In this document: in pieces, positions 17,452 through 25,463 of the stretch
Layout: every line of letters begins with the position of its first letter
Position numbering within the stretch: position 1 is the stretch's first letter
Assembly (NCBI RefSeq): GCF_001456025.1
Contig: NZ_LMTZ01000112.1
Span: 21,482-85,481, forward strand
Source: Mastigocoleus testarum BC008
Lineage (GTDB): Bacteria > Cyanobacteriota > Cyanobacteriia > Cyanobacteriales > Nostocaceae
Direction of reading: 5' to 3'
DNA: 64,000 nt
The notes under the pieces: model-generated
Seen by the model: the letters and a program-made list of their open reading frames with translations, nothing else
Told to the model about the DNA's origin: nothing
The model's database searches: none
Made by a program: the position numbers and the translations under genes

Positions 17452-18657
17452 ATGGCGCAAGATTTTGCTTGGCTGCATCGTGGCACTGTAGAAATTTTTC
17501 CTCAACCTTTACCTCAATCTTCAAATGCTGAAAGTGAAAATGAAAGTCTCGAAAAGCTTTTAGAAACTACAGATCGTCCCTTACGAATTAAATTTGGCAT
17601 TGACCCTACAGGTACCGATATCCACCTCGGACACAGCATACCAGTACGGAAATTGCGAGCATTTCAAGATGCAGGTCATACCGCAATTCTCCTGATTGGT
17701 GATTTTACAGCTCGTATTGGCGATCCGACGGGTAAATCCCAAACCAGACGGCAACTTACGGAAAAAGAGGTGAAGAAAAATGCCCAAACTTATATAGATC
17801 AAGTTCGACCGATTTTAGATTTTGATACACCCGGACGACTAGAAATCCGTTATAACTCAGAATGGCTTGGGAAGTTAGATTTAGGCAAGATATTGGAATT
17901 ACTTTCTACCATGACTGTTGGACAAATGCTGGCAAAAGAAGGATTTGCCGAACGCTACAAAAAAGAAAATCCGATTTACTTGCATGAGTTTCTTTATCCT
18001 TTAATGCAGGGCTATGATTCTGTTGCTTTAGAAGCAGATGTAGAATTGGGCGGTACCGACCAAAAATTTAATCTTGCTGTAGGGCGAGATTTACAGCGCC
18101 ATTTTGGACAAAAACCACAGTTTTGCTTGTTGTTACCTCTTTTAATTGGTACGGATGGCGAGCAAAAAATGTCTAAATCTTTGAATAATTATGTAGCTTT
18201 ACCAGAACACCCTGCCTCTAAGTATCAAAAACTACAAGGTGTCCCAGATAGTTTGTTAAAGCAATACTTTGAATTGTTAACTGATTTACCTTTAGATAAA
18301 TTACCAGAAAATCCTCGCGAACAGCAATATTTACTAGCTAGAGAAATTGTCAGACAGTATCACGGGGAGAAAGCTGTTCAAGAAGCTGAAGCCGCAGCAA
18401 AATCAGGTGGTAAACAAGGAGAAATTCCTGAATTTTCCCTTACTCAAGTAGAATTTCCGGCAAAATTATTTTATATCCTTAACGCTAGTGGCTTGTGTAA
18501 AAGTAGTGGCGAAGGTCGACGAAAAATTCAAGAAGGTGGCGTGCGTTTGAGTGGCGATCGCATTACCGATATTGATACTACATTTGAACAAGTTAGTGAA
18601 TTGGAAGGACAAGTTTTGCAAGTTGGTAAGAAGAAATTTATCAAGCTTGTTGGGTAA
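17452..18657 (+). CDS. tyrS: Tyrosyl-tRNA synthetase
   Basis: Class I aminoacyl-tRNA synthetase of 401 aa that charges tRNA-Tyr in the cytosol. The catalytic core shows FGIDPTGTDIHLGHSIPVRK with HLGH as the HIGH motif (about residue 57), the tyrosine-binding VALEADVELGGTDQKFNL, and KMSKS near residue 239. The last 65 residues form an S4 RNA-binding domain (LCKSSGEGRRKIQEGGVRLS). It belongs to the longer TyrRS subgroup with a direct KMSKS and C-terminal S4. The start is the ATG giving MAQDFAWLHRG. pyrF follows after a 140-bp repeat-bearing gap. Confidence 0.97.
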   Translation: MAQDFAWLHRGTVEIFPQPLPQSSNAESENESLEKLLETTDRPLRIKFGIDPTGTDIHLGHSIPVRKLRAFQDAGHTAILLIGDFTARIGDPTGKSQTRRQLTEKEVKKNAQTYIDQVRPILDFDTPGRLEIRYNSEWLGKLDLGKILELLSTMTVGQMLAKEGFAERYKKENPIYLHEFLYPLMQGYDSVALEADVELGGTDQKFNLAVGRDLQRHFGQKPQFCLLLPLLIGTDGEQKMSKSLNNYVALPEHPASKYQKLQGVPDSLLKQYFELLTDLPLDKLPENPREQQYLLAREIVRQYHGEKAVQEAEAAAKSGGKQGEIPEFSLTQVEFPAKLFYILNASGLCKSSGEGRRKIQEGGVRLSGDRITDIDTTFEQVSELEGQVLQVGKKKFIKLVG

Positions 18658-18691
18658 GTTGGGGATTTACCAGTTATTAGTTAACAGTTAA

Positions 18692-18731
18692 CAGTTTATG
18701 GCTAACGCCACGCCCTTACGGGCTACAGTTA
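18692..18731 (+). repeat. 40-bp dispersed repeat, copy 1
   Basis: Identical over 40 bp to 46565-46604. The core contains GCTAACGCCACGCCC and TACGGGCTACAGTTA, and both copies sit in TTAACAGTT/ATCAGTT-type sequence just downstream of a gene. Confidence 0.9.
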
Positions 18732-18786
18732 TCAGTTACCCATTACCCATTACCAATTACCCATTACCAATTACCCATTACCCCTT
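18732..18786. repeat. Heptamer tandem array (TTACCCA / TTACCAA)
   Basis: About seven units of a 7-bp repeat alternating TTACCCA and TTACCAA, ending 11 bp before the pyrF start codon. Its closeness to the start means it lies in the pyrF leader or promoter. Confidence 0.85.
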
Positions 18787-18797
18787 ACTTTTTAACG

Positions 18798-19514
18798 GTG
18801 ACAAATAACAAAATTATCGTTCCTTTAGATGTTCCCGATCTGCAAAGTGCGATCGTATTAGTAGAAAAATTAGACGAAGTTAGTTTTTGGAAAGTTGGTT
18901 TAGAACTTTTTACTGCTTCTGGACCACAAGTTTTGGAATATTTGAAGTGTAAAGAGAAAAAAATTTTTTTGGATTTGAAGTTCCACGATATTCCTAACAC
19001 GGTTGCTGGTGCTTGTCGTAGCGCTGCTCGTTATGGAGTGGATTTATTGACAATTCACGCAGCAGCAGGGAAAGATGCTTTAAAAGCAGCGAAAGAAGCA
19101 GCAACAGAGGAAGCAAATAAGCTTAGTTTACAGCCACCGCGTTTAATTGCTATTAGCTTGCTTACAAGTATTTCTTCACGACAGTTAGCATTTGACTTGA
19201 AAATACCTTTAGAATTGCCTGAATATGTCTTGCAAATGGCATTAATGGCAAAAGAAGTTGGTTTGAATGGATCTGTATGTTCGCCCCAAGAAGCATTCCA
19301 ATTACGCGAAGTGTGTGGCGATGATTTTCTATTGGTTTGTCCTGGGGTACGTCCCACTTGGGCGGACAAAGACGACCAAAAACGAACTTTTACTCCCGCG
19401 CAAGCAATAAAGGCTGGAGCAAATTATTTAGTTATTGGACGTCCTATTACTGCATCTACTGAGCCGATATTAGCTTGGGAAAAAATCTGTGCAGAGTTGA
19501 TCACAACTACATGA
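18798..19514 (+). CDS. pyrF: Orotidine 5'-phosphate decarboxylase
   Basis: Catalyses the last step of UMP synthesis, OMP to UMP plus CO2. The protein is a 238-aa TIM barrel. The catalytic tetrad is visible in FLDLKFHDIPNTV (D-x-K-x-x-D, Lys about residue 61). The phosphate-binding region is VCPGVRPTWADKDDQKRTFTPAQAI followed by YLVIGRPIT. The chosen start is a GTG (18798-18800), which directly precedes TNNKIIVPLDVPD, the usual family N-terminus; no in-frame ATG fits better. The stop overlaps the next gene by the tetranucleotide ATGA, so the downstream secreted protein is translationally coupled. Confidence 0.97.
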   Translation: MTNNKIIVPLDVPDLQSAIVLVEKLDEVSFWKVGLELFTASGPQVLEYLKCKEKKIFLDLKFHDIPNTVAGACRSAARYGVDLLTIHAAAGKDALKAAKEAATEEANKLSLQPPRLIAISLLTSISSRQLAFDLKIPLELPEYVLQMALMAKEVGLNGSVCSPQEAFQLREVCGDDFLLVCPGVRPTWADKDDQKRTFTPAQAIKAGANYLVIGRPITASTEPILAWEKICAELITTT

Positions 19515-20260
19515 AAATAATTTATTCTTTGCTTCTCCCTAAATTCAAATCTCTACAAATTGCTTCTTTATTCATCGCAAGCTTATTTTTCCAAGTCATA
19601 AATTTGGCTTTGATTGATTCAGTCTATGGATCTAGTAATTACGTATCAAAGTTTTCAGGAAGATTGAATCATTCTCAAAGTTCTAGAGAAATTTACCTTT
19701 CGAATTGGAGTAAGCAGCAAGATACAAGTAATAGTAATTATTTTCAAGAGAAACAAAGCATAAATTTTTCTCGCAAATTATCTGTTTGTATGGAGAAAGA
19801 TGTAGAAGCATTAATGACCAAGTTATTACGCGATCTACCGGGTTACGCCAATCGTGTTAGCCAACGGTCTCGTCGTTTGAGCAGGACTACACAAACTTAC
19901 AGTTATATGTTGATGGCGGGAAAACCTGAATTTTCGCCATTACCTACCAACATTCTTGAAGATACAGGAAATAGATCGAAAAAATCACAAGATAAAGACG
20001 TTAAGCAAGTTTTCTTTACTACTCTAGAAAGAAAATATATTCAAAAAAAACCCATTCAGTCGCAGCAATTTCATCGCTTGTTTTTAACTAAAACTAAAGA
20101 TGGTTGGCATATGGTAATGATGTTTACTCAAACAGGTTCTTACCCTAAGAGTAAACCACCGACCCCTCCACGTGATAGTAGCAATGGTGTTGTTGGACAA
20201 GCAATTAAAACTTGGTTGCGAGATTGTCGAGTCGCTGAAAGCACAAGTCGAAGAAGCTGA
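19511..20260 (+). CDS. Secreted protein of unknown function, coupled to pyrF
   Basis: Protein of 249 aa from the ATG at 19511, which overlaps the pyrF stop as ATGA; an earlier in-frame start at 19475 would lie deep inside pyrF. The N-terminus is a signal peptide or anchor (MKIIYSLLLPKFKSLQIASL and following hydrophobic residues, to about 35). The mature part is basic and Ser/Gln-rich, and includes DLPGYANRVSQRSRRLSRT, YSYMLMAGKPEFSPLP, QVFFTTLERKY and VGQAIKTWLRDCRV. I recognise no named domain; it resembles conserved cyanobacterial hypothetical proteins. Two cysteines (in LSVCMEKD and LRDCRV) could form a disulfide outside the cytosol. Function unknown. Confidence 0.8.
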   Translation: MKIIYSLLLPKFKSLQIASLFIASLFFQVINLALIDSVYGSSNYVSKFSGRLNHSQSSREIYLSNWSKQQDTSNSNYFQEKQSINFSRKLSVCMEKDVEALMTKLLRDLPGYANRVSQRSRRLSRTTQTYSYMLMAGKPEFSPLPTNILEDTGNRSKKSQDKDVKQVFFTTLERKYIQKKPIQSQQFHRLFLTKTKDGWHMVMMFTQTGSYPKSKPPTPPRDSSNGVVGQAIKTWLRDCRVAESTSRRS

Positions 20261-20580
20261 TAATTACTAGTTTGATAATTATTCGGATTGAGCAATTGAA
20301 ACGGGATTTGCGATGCTTGCGCTTATGCGCTGAAGTTATCTATTATGTTAACTGATTGCTATATAAGTAGTGATTCGCCCTACCCCAGATCAAGTAATAC
20401 TAATTCCGGGTTAATTACCCCTTTTTAGAATGAGAGAGGGAAGTGTGGGAGGTGTGGGAAGTGTGGGGGGAAATCCCAAAAAATATAAAGGGTTTTTAAA
20501 AATCGGATTTGGTATAAGGAGCAATTTCTTCTATTATATTTAATTCTAATAAGTAAAATTATTATCCGCGATCGCATTAT
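20261..20580. other. Convergent intergenic region
   Basis: Non-coding. Has a G-rich run with GTGGGAGGTGTGGGAAGTGT (about 20440-20470). No clear terminator with a T-run was found for either flanking gene. Confidence 0.5.
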
Positions 20581-21825
20581 CTAACTATTATTAGGTTTTC
20601 GATCCAAGCGAGTTGCTTCTTCTATAGCTGCTTTTTCCTTTGCTCTGCGAGCATAGGGTTCTAATTTGACCAAATCCCAATTAGTTATAATGCTAATATT
20701 TTCCAGGCTAACGCCTCGCATTAACATCTCGACACACCAAGTTTGTTGAGCTTGTGCTACGTCAGGTGGTTTTCCTTCTGGAGTTAATATTTCTTCAGTC
20801 CAAACTCTCCATTGGGACTCAATTTCTGATTCTGATATTGGTAAACCATCATCGTTGAGAAACATCGCACTTTCACTATCTTTACGAATTTTCAACCATT
20901 TAGTTAATGGATTTGCAGTATAAGAGCCATAACGTTTACCCATAATCCATTGATTTACAGGGACTTGGCGCATTTGTTCGCCACTTGTTGTTACTTGTAA
21001 AAGATGTTGGCGAGTGTCTGTAATTTGATGCGATCGCTCTAAGTTGCAAATTTCTGTAGGTGACAATCCAGATCCAAACAAAACATATCCTAAAGCATAA
21101 TCTTGTAATCCTGCTTTTTTGGCTTGTCGCAAAATTTGATTAACTAAATTCGCCGGTAAATCAGCTACTGTCCTAATATTTCTATCGTTCTGAGGGACCA
21201 ATAATCCAGATGAAGTGTCATTTGCAGATGATATTGCTCCATGCAAAAATAATTCCACCAAGTTGTCTAGAAAATCATCGCGGTCTTCCCAAAGTCCGTG
21301 GAACTCACTTGTGAACTCGATCGCCGTATAGCCTAATATAATTCCATTTAGTAAGCTGGCTAACTTTTCTGCTGTTAAATGAGTAGTTAAATGACCCTGT
21401 TGAATTACTGAAGCTAAATATTCTGCCACATGACCGTTAGCTTCAGTTAATACTTTTCCTAAAGCACGACGATTTTCTGTAGGATATTGGTCAGCCTCAC
21501 CAACTACAGATCTGACAAATTCTGGATTCTTTTCTAATGCATGCAAGCAAACACTTGCATAATCCTTGAGTGCTTGGTAAACATTTTCTGGAGGATTCGC
21601 TTTCTGGATAAGAGATTCCCCCAAATTCCCAAATACTTCTGATTCTTGAATTACAGCCAATAATAATCCGTTTTTATTACCAAAATGTCGAAATAAAGTA
21701 ACTTCATTGACTTGAGCTAACTCTGCTATTTGGCGAGTGGTCGTGCTACTGACACCTCGAGATATAAATAACTCCAAAGCTGCTTGGATCAGACGTTGTC
21801 GAGTTGAATTGGTTCGAGCGCACAT
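20581..21825 (-). CDS. TetR-family regulator fused to a decayed tyrosine-recombinase-like domain
   Basis: Protein of 414 aa, about twice the usual TetR length. Residues 1-60 are a TetR helix-turn-helix (RLIQAALELFISRGVSSTT and QVNEVTLFRHFGNKNGLL), and about 60-200 is the usual all-helical ligand/dimer domain. The C-terminal 200 residues align by eye with tyrosine recombinases: GSGLSPTEICNLERS matches the box I Gly-Leu-Arg-x-x-Glu region with Ser in place of Arg; TWCVEMLMRGVSLENISII matches box II but with no His-x-x-Arg; TNWDLVKLEPYARR matches the His/Trp and Tyr region. The catalytic arginines are missing, so recombination activity is unlikely; extra DNA binding or dimerisation is a guess. 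It is divergent from the desaturase gene, with two palindromes between them, suggesting it regulates itself and the desaturase. Confidence 0.85.
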   Translation of the reverse strand: MCARTNSTRQRLIQAALELFISRGVSSTTTRQIAELAQVNEVTLFRHFGNKNGLLLAVIQESEVFGNLGESLIQKANPPENVYQALKDYASVCLHALEKNPEFVRSVVGEADQYPTENRRALGKVLTEANGHVAEYLASVIQQGHLTTHLTAEKLASLLNGIILGYTAIEFTSEFHGLWEDRDDFLDNLVELFLHGAISSANDTSSGLLVPQNDRNIRTVADLPANLVNQILRQAKKAGLQDYALGYVLFGSGLSPTEICNLERSHQITDTRQHLLQVTTSGEQMRQVPVNQWIMGKRYGSYTANPLTKWLKIRKDSESAMFLNDDGLPISESEIESQWRVWTEEILTPEGKPPDVAQAQQTWCVEMLMRGVSLENISIITNWDLVKLEPYARRAKEKAAIEEATRLDRKPNNS

Positions 21826-21966
21826 AGGCGATAGCTTGCTCCTGGGTTGTTAAGTTAATTTTTTTGCTATAGGCGGAAGTACCGCACTGCTCACCATCTT
21901 TATCTCTGAGGTGAATGCTAAATCTATAACAATTACGGGTCCAACCACAAGAGTTATTATAAATAA

Positions 21967-21981
21967 GCAAGTAGCACTTGC
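21967..21981. promoter_or_regulatory. Candidate TetR-type operator 1
   Basis: GCAAGT-AGC-ACTTGC, a perfect 6-3-6 dyad. It lies 142 bp upstream of the regulator start, and its match at 22014-22028 is 47 bp away centre to centre. Operator assignment is inference. Confidence 0.55.
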
Positions 21982-22013
21982 ATAACAATTCAAATATTGT
22001 TAGCATATTTAAT

Positions 22014-22028
22014 GTAAGTGACACTTGC
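22014..22028. promoter_or_regulatory. Candidate TetR-type operator 2
   Basis: GTAAGT-GAC-ACTTGC, the same dyad as operator 1 with one mismatch in the left arm. It lies about 127 bp before the desaturase start. Confidence 0.55.
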
Positions 22029-22155
22029 TTTCATGGTTTCAGTAATCTGTTGGTTTGACAGTTTGTTGTTTTGAAGTATTTGTTTTGAAGTATAGAGAGA
22101 AAACCTCTCCCTAGTTAAATCTTAAGTTTTCACCTATCTATTCATAGGATTTTTT

Positions 22156-23010
22156 ATGAACACAAAATTGGCGATCGCCTCTAGTGGCAGTAATTATGCT
22201 GCAATTAATCGGGTAAACGTAGCATTTTTTGCTACATTTCACCTGCTAGCACTATTGGCTCCTTGGTTTTTTTCTTGGTCTGCATTAGGTCTAACTCTAT
22301 TTCTCCACTGGCTATTAGGGAGTATTGGTATTTGCTTGGGTTATCACCGTTTGTTAAGTCATCGTAGTTTTCAAGTTCCCAAATGGCTAGAATATATAAT
22401 TGCAACTTTGGGAGCACTGTCCCTCCAAGGAGGACCAATTTTCTGGGTTGGGGGACATCGTCAACATCACGCTCATACTGAAGATCTGGATAAAGATCCT
22501 TACTCTGCAAAAAGAGGATTTTGGTGGAGTCATATGCAATGGATTTTGTCCCCTCGTCCAGAGTTTTTTGACTACCAAATATATAAGAATTATGCTCCCG
22601 ATCTAGCACGACAAGGATTCTATCGTTGGCTAAATCGCTACTTTTTATTTTTACAAATTCCTTTAGGACTCTTACTATATGTTTTAGGTGGTTGGTCTTT
22701 TGTTGTCTATGGAATTTTTGTTCGGTCAGTTTTACTTTGGCATTCCACCTGGTTAGTTAATTCTGCTACACATATGTGGGGCTATCGCACCTTTAATCAT
22801 GATGATAACGCTCGTAACTGTTGGTGGGTATCTGTTGTTACCTATGGAGAAGGATGGCATAACAATCACCATACTTTTCCTCACTTAGCTAAATCTGGCT
22901 TGCGTTGGTGGGAAATTGACATGACTTGGTGGGCGATCGGGTTATTAAAGACTTTAGGTTTAGCTAAAAAAGTTGCACTACCCGATCCATCAAAAATGCC
23001 AAATATTTAA
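22156..23010 (+). CDS. desC: Acyl-lipid/acyl-CoA delta-9-type fatty acid desaturase
   Basis: Di-iron membrane desaturase of 284 aa that introduces a cis double bond into acyl chains, important for membrane fluidity. The three histidine boxes are intact: HRLLSH (about residue 62), HRQHHAH (about 99) and HNNHH (about 237). Hydrophobic segments lie on either side of the first box and around residues 165-190, as expected for a four-helix desaturase. The WGYRTFNHDDNARNCWW stretch is typical of the DesC/stearoyl desaturase group. DesC is the best fit; substrate form and regiospecificity cannot be read from the sequence. The divergent TetR-type regulator and paired palindromes suggest regulated expression. 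Confidence 0.93.
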   Translation: MNTKLAIASSGSNYAAINRVNVAFFATFHLLALLAPWFFSWSALGLTLFLHWLLGSIGICLGYHRLLSHRSFQVPKWLEYIIATLGALSLQGGPIFWVGGHRQHHAHTEDLDKDPYSAKRGFWWSHMQWILSPRPEFFDYQIYKNYAPDLARQGFYRWLNRYFLFLQIPLGLLLYVLGGWSFVVYGIFVRSVLLWHSTWLVNSATHMWGYRTFNHDDNARNCWWVSVVTYGEGWHNNHHTFPHLAKSGLRWWEIDMTWWAIGLLKTLGLAKKVALPDPSKMPNI

Positions 23011-23632
23011 AAGATTGGTAGGTAGTAACAAGTTTATATTGTAGGTATCTCTCTCTTGTGTCACTTTCTAATTATCGAGGACCGTTAAATAATCAACTAG
23101 ATCTATCAAATTAGGTAAAGCAATGGATGTAGAGCAATTTCAACCTTTTCAGCCTACATCCAGCATTAAACCATTCCTAAGGCAAATGCTAACACTGCGT
23201 TAGCAGTGCGGGCGTATACCAATTACCAAAAAACTGTTATTATTTCATCAAATCAAAATCATTTTCAAGTGTCTGATAAACATTCATTAGCAATAAGATT
23301 AGACAATATTTACCATCTGCTTGAACTTCAGCTTAAAAGTTTAATTGTTTTGAAATAATCGTACCCTCAGCTACAGTTAAATAACTCTGAAATCGGCAAA
23401 ATTGTGAATACATATCCCATAGGCTCATTCTTATTCAAGATTGTCTATGACCTAGTACATAATCAATTTTTGACTTAAGAATAAACTCCTAAAACAGTAA
23501 GCTAATTTAACTAATAATATCGGGAGCCGCATCATTTCAAATCATAATTTACCTGTCAAAAATAGGGATTGCGATTATAACTGTAGGGATTTCACAAATG
23601 CGTCCGATCGATGTAAATCATGCAGCCGTTTC
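23011..23632. other. Non-coding region upstream of the RCK membrane protein
   Basis: 620 bp without a convincing gene. Contains one small hairpin CACTGC-GTTA-GCAGTG (23193-23208) in a GC-rich patch. The remainder is AT-rich; nothing else recognised. Confidence 0.55.
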
Positions 23633-25324
23633 ATGAAACCTAGAATTATTGTCTGTAGCTTAGGACGTACTGGATATAAAGTCTTTCGATTGCTTAGACA
23701 GCAAGGAGCATTAGTTGTCGGTATACATCACAAACCAATTGCAGGAGAATGTGCTGGAGATGTGATTATCGGCGATTTACATGCAGCTAGTACCCTAAAA
23801 GCTGCAGAAATCGAAAAGGCGAATACTTTAGTAATTGCTGGTGAAGACGATGCATTGAATTTATGGATTGTGATGCAAGCGCGAGTGCTTAATCCCCGCA
23901 TCCGGATTATTAATCGCTTTTTTAATACTAGTTTGGGTTCGCGTTTGGATCAAACATTACCCAATCATTTGACCATGAGTGTTGCTGGTTTAGCTGCACC
24001 TGTATTTACTTTTGCAGCTTTGGGCAATCAATTAATTGGACAATTAAAATTATTTAATCAAACTTGGCCGATTCATGAAGAATATATTCATAGATATCAT
24101 CCTTGGTTGGGCAAAAAATTAAATGAATTATGGGAAGACCGTTCCCGGATGCTAATTTATTATCTCCCCGTTCAAGGTGAGATAGATTTGGTTTCAGCGG
24201 TTACTTCCGGACAGCAATTAAATGAGGGCGATCGCCTAATTGTTGGTACCCAACCCCGTATTCGTCCAACCCGCAAATCATTAATTACCAAGTTACTTAA
24301 AGTATTGACTAATCTGCGGCAGTTTCAATACCATGCTCAATCGGTAGTTATAGCTGCGATCGTGTTAATGGTTATTATTACCATTGCTACTCTTACTTAT
24401 GTTTCTGCCGAACTAAATATTTCTATAGTTGATGCTTTATATTTTTCTGTAGGTATGATTACCGGTGCTGGTGGTAGTGAAAAAGTTGTAGAACAAGCTC
24501 CCAATAGTATCAAAATATTTACTGTAATAATGATGTTGATTGGAGCAGCAGCCTTTGGTATTTGGTATGCTTTGCTCAATGAATTTATTTTAGGAACTCG
24601 ATTCAAACAGTTTTGGGATGCGGCTAGAGTACCCCGTCAAAATCATTATATTGTTTGCGGTTTGGGTGGTATTGGGATCAAAATCGTTCAACAATTAAAT
24701 GCTAGGGGACATGAAGTAGTAGTTATTGAACCAAACATCAATAATCGCTTTGTTAATACAGCCCGTAGGCTTGGTATTCCCATAATTCAGGCTGATGCTA
24801 GTTTTCCTGAAACTCTCAAGTCGAGTAATATCGAAGATGCTGCTGGACTACTTGCTGTTACGGGTAACGATGCAACTAATGTTGAAATTGCCTTGAAAGC
24901 TAAGGGTCTGTCACCTAGAATACCCGTAATCGTCCATTATGCCGATCCAGACTTTGCTCGGATGGCGCAGGAAGTGTTTGACTTTGAAGCTGTTCTTAGC
25001 CCAGCAGAACTAGCCGCTCCAGCTTTTGCAGCAGCTGCTCTTGGCGGACGAATTATTGGTAATGGAATTACTGCTGATAGCCTTTGGGTAGCATTTTCTA
25101 CTTTAATTACACCCTCCCACCCTTTTTGTGGACAAAAAGTCAGAGATGCAGCAATGAGTGCTGATTTTGTTCCCTTGTATCTGGAAACTAACCATCAAAC
25201 AATTCATGGTTGGGATCTATTAGAAACTTCCCTGAGTGGTGGAGATACATTATATTTAACAATGCCAGCAAACCGACTGTACGAACTATGGCGACGCGCA
25301 CCATCCCAGGTCATGGTTAATTGA
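23633..25324 (+). CDS. Two-RCK (TrkA-N) membrane protein resembling a potassium channel
   Basis: Protein of 563 aa with an RCK-pore-RCK layout. The N-terminal NAD-binding TrkA-N domain begins IIVCSLGRTGYKVFRLL. A two-helix pore module follows (AIVLMVIITIATLTYVSAEL, about residues 243-262, and FTVIMMLIGAAAFGIWYALL, about 301-320), then a second TrkA-N domain (YIVCGLGGIGIKIVQQL, about 341) and TrkA-C-like ends. Between the helices, where a potassium channel has T-V-G-Y-G, the sequence is FSVGMITGAGGSEK, so the canonical selectivity filter is absent. It may be a channel of other selectivity, a transporter subunit or a sensor. No RCK partner gene is adjacent. Family placement is firm; transport activity is uncertain. 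Confidence 0.85.
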   Translation: MKPRIIVCSLGRTGYKVFRLLRQQGALVVGIHHKPIAGECAGDVIIGDLHAASTLKAAEIEKANTLVIAGEDDALNLWIVMQARVLNPRIRIINRFFNTSLGSRLDQTLPNHLTMSVAGLAAPVFTFAALGNQLIGQLKLFNQTWPIHEEYIHRYHPWLGKKLNELWEDRSRMLIYYLPVQGEIDLVSAVTSGQQLNEGDRLIVGTQPRIRPTRKSLITKLLKVLTNLRQFQYHAQSVVIAAIVLMVIITIATLTYVSAELNISIVDALYFSVGMITGAGGSEKVVEQAPNSIKIFTVIMMLIGAAAFGIWYALLNEFILGTRFKQFWDAARVPRQNHYIVCGLGGIGIKIVQQLNARGHEVVVIEPNINNRFVNTARRLGIPIIQADASFPETLKSSNIEDAAGLLAVTGNDATNVEIALKAKGLSPRIPVIVHYADPDFARMAQEVFDFEAVLSPAELAAPAFAAAALGGRIIGNGITADSLWVAFSTLITPSHPFCGQKVRDAAMSADFVPLYLETNHQTIHGWDLLETSLSGGDTLYLTMPANRLYELWRRAPSQVMVN

Positions 25325-25405
25325 ATTGTGGTTAATTAAAATATGCTTAATTGAAGTAGGCTCGGCTCGAATCCAATTTAACAATCAAATTATTGCCAAT
25401 TATCT

Positions 25406-25448
25406 ATTCCCATTACCCATTACCTATTACCCATTACCCATTACCTAA
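25406..25448. repeat. Heptamer tandem array (TTACCCA / TTACCTA)
   Basis: About six 7-bp units in the convergent gap between the RCK protein and RDD genes, ending just before the RDD gene's stop. Same family as the other heptamer arrays in the window. Confidence 0.8.
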
Positions 25449-25463
25449 TCTCCAATCCCCAAA

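Larger units (their letters stand above)
21826..22155. other. Divergent control region, TetR-type gene / desaturase
   Basis: 330 bp between divergent starts. Contains two 15-bp palindromes at 21967-21981 and 22014-22028. The rest is AT-rich and should hold both promoters. Confidence 0.65.

Noticed and set aside
19475..19510. Longer start for the secreted protein after pyrF
   Set aside because: It would overlap pyrF by 40 bp; the ATG at 19511 overlaps the pyrF stop as ATGA and leads straight into a signal peptide.
25355..25375. GGCTCGAATCC, resembling a tRNA T-loop
   Set aside because: No acceptor, D or anticodon stems can be built around it.
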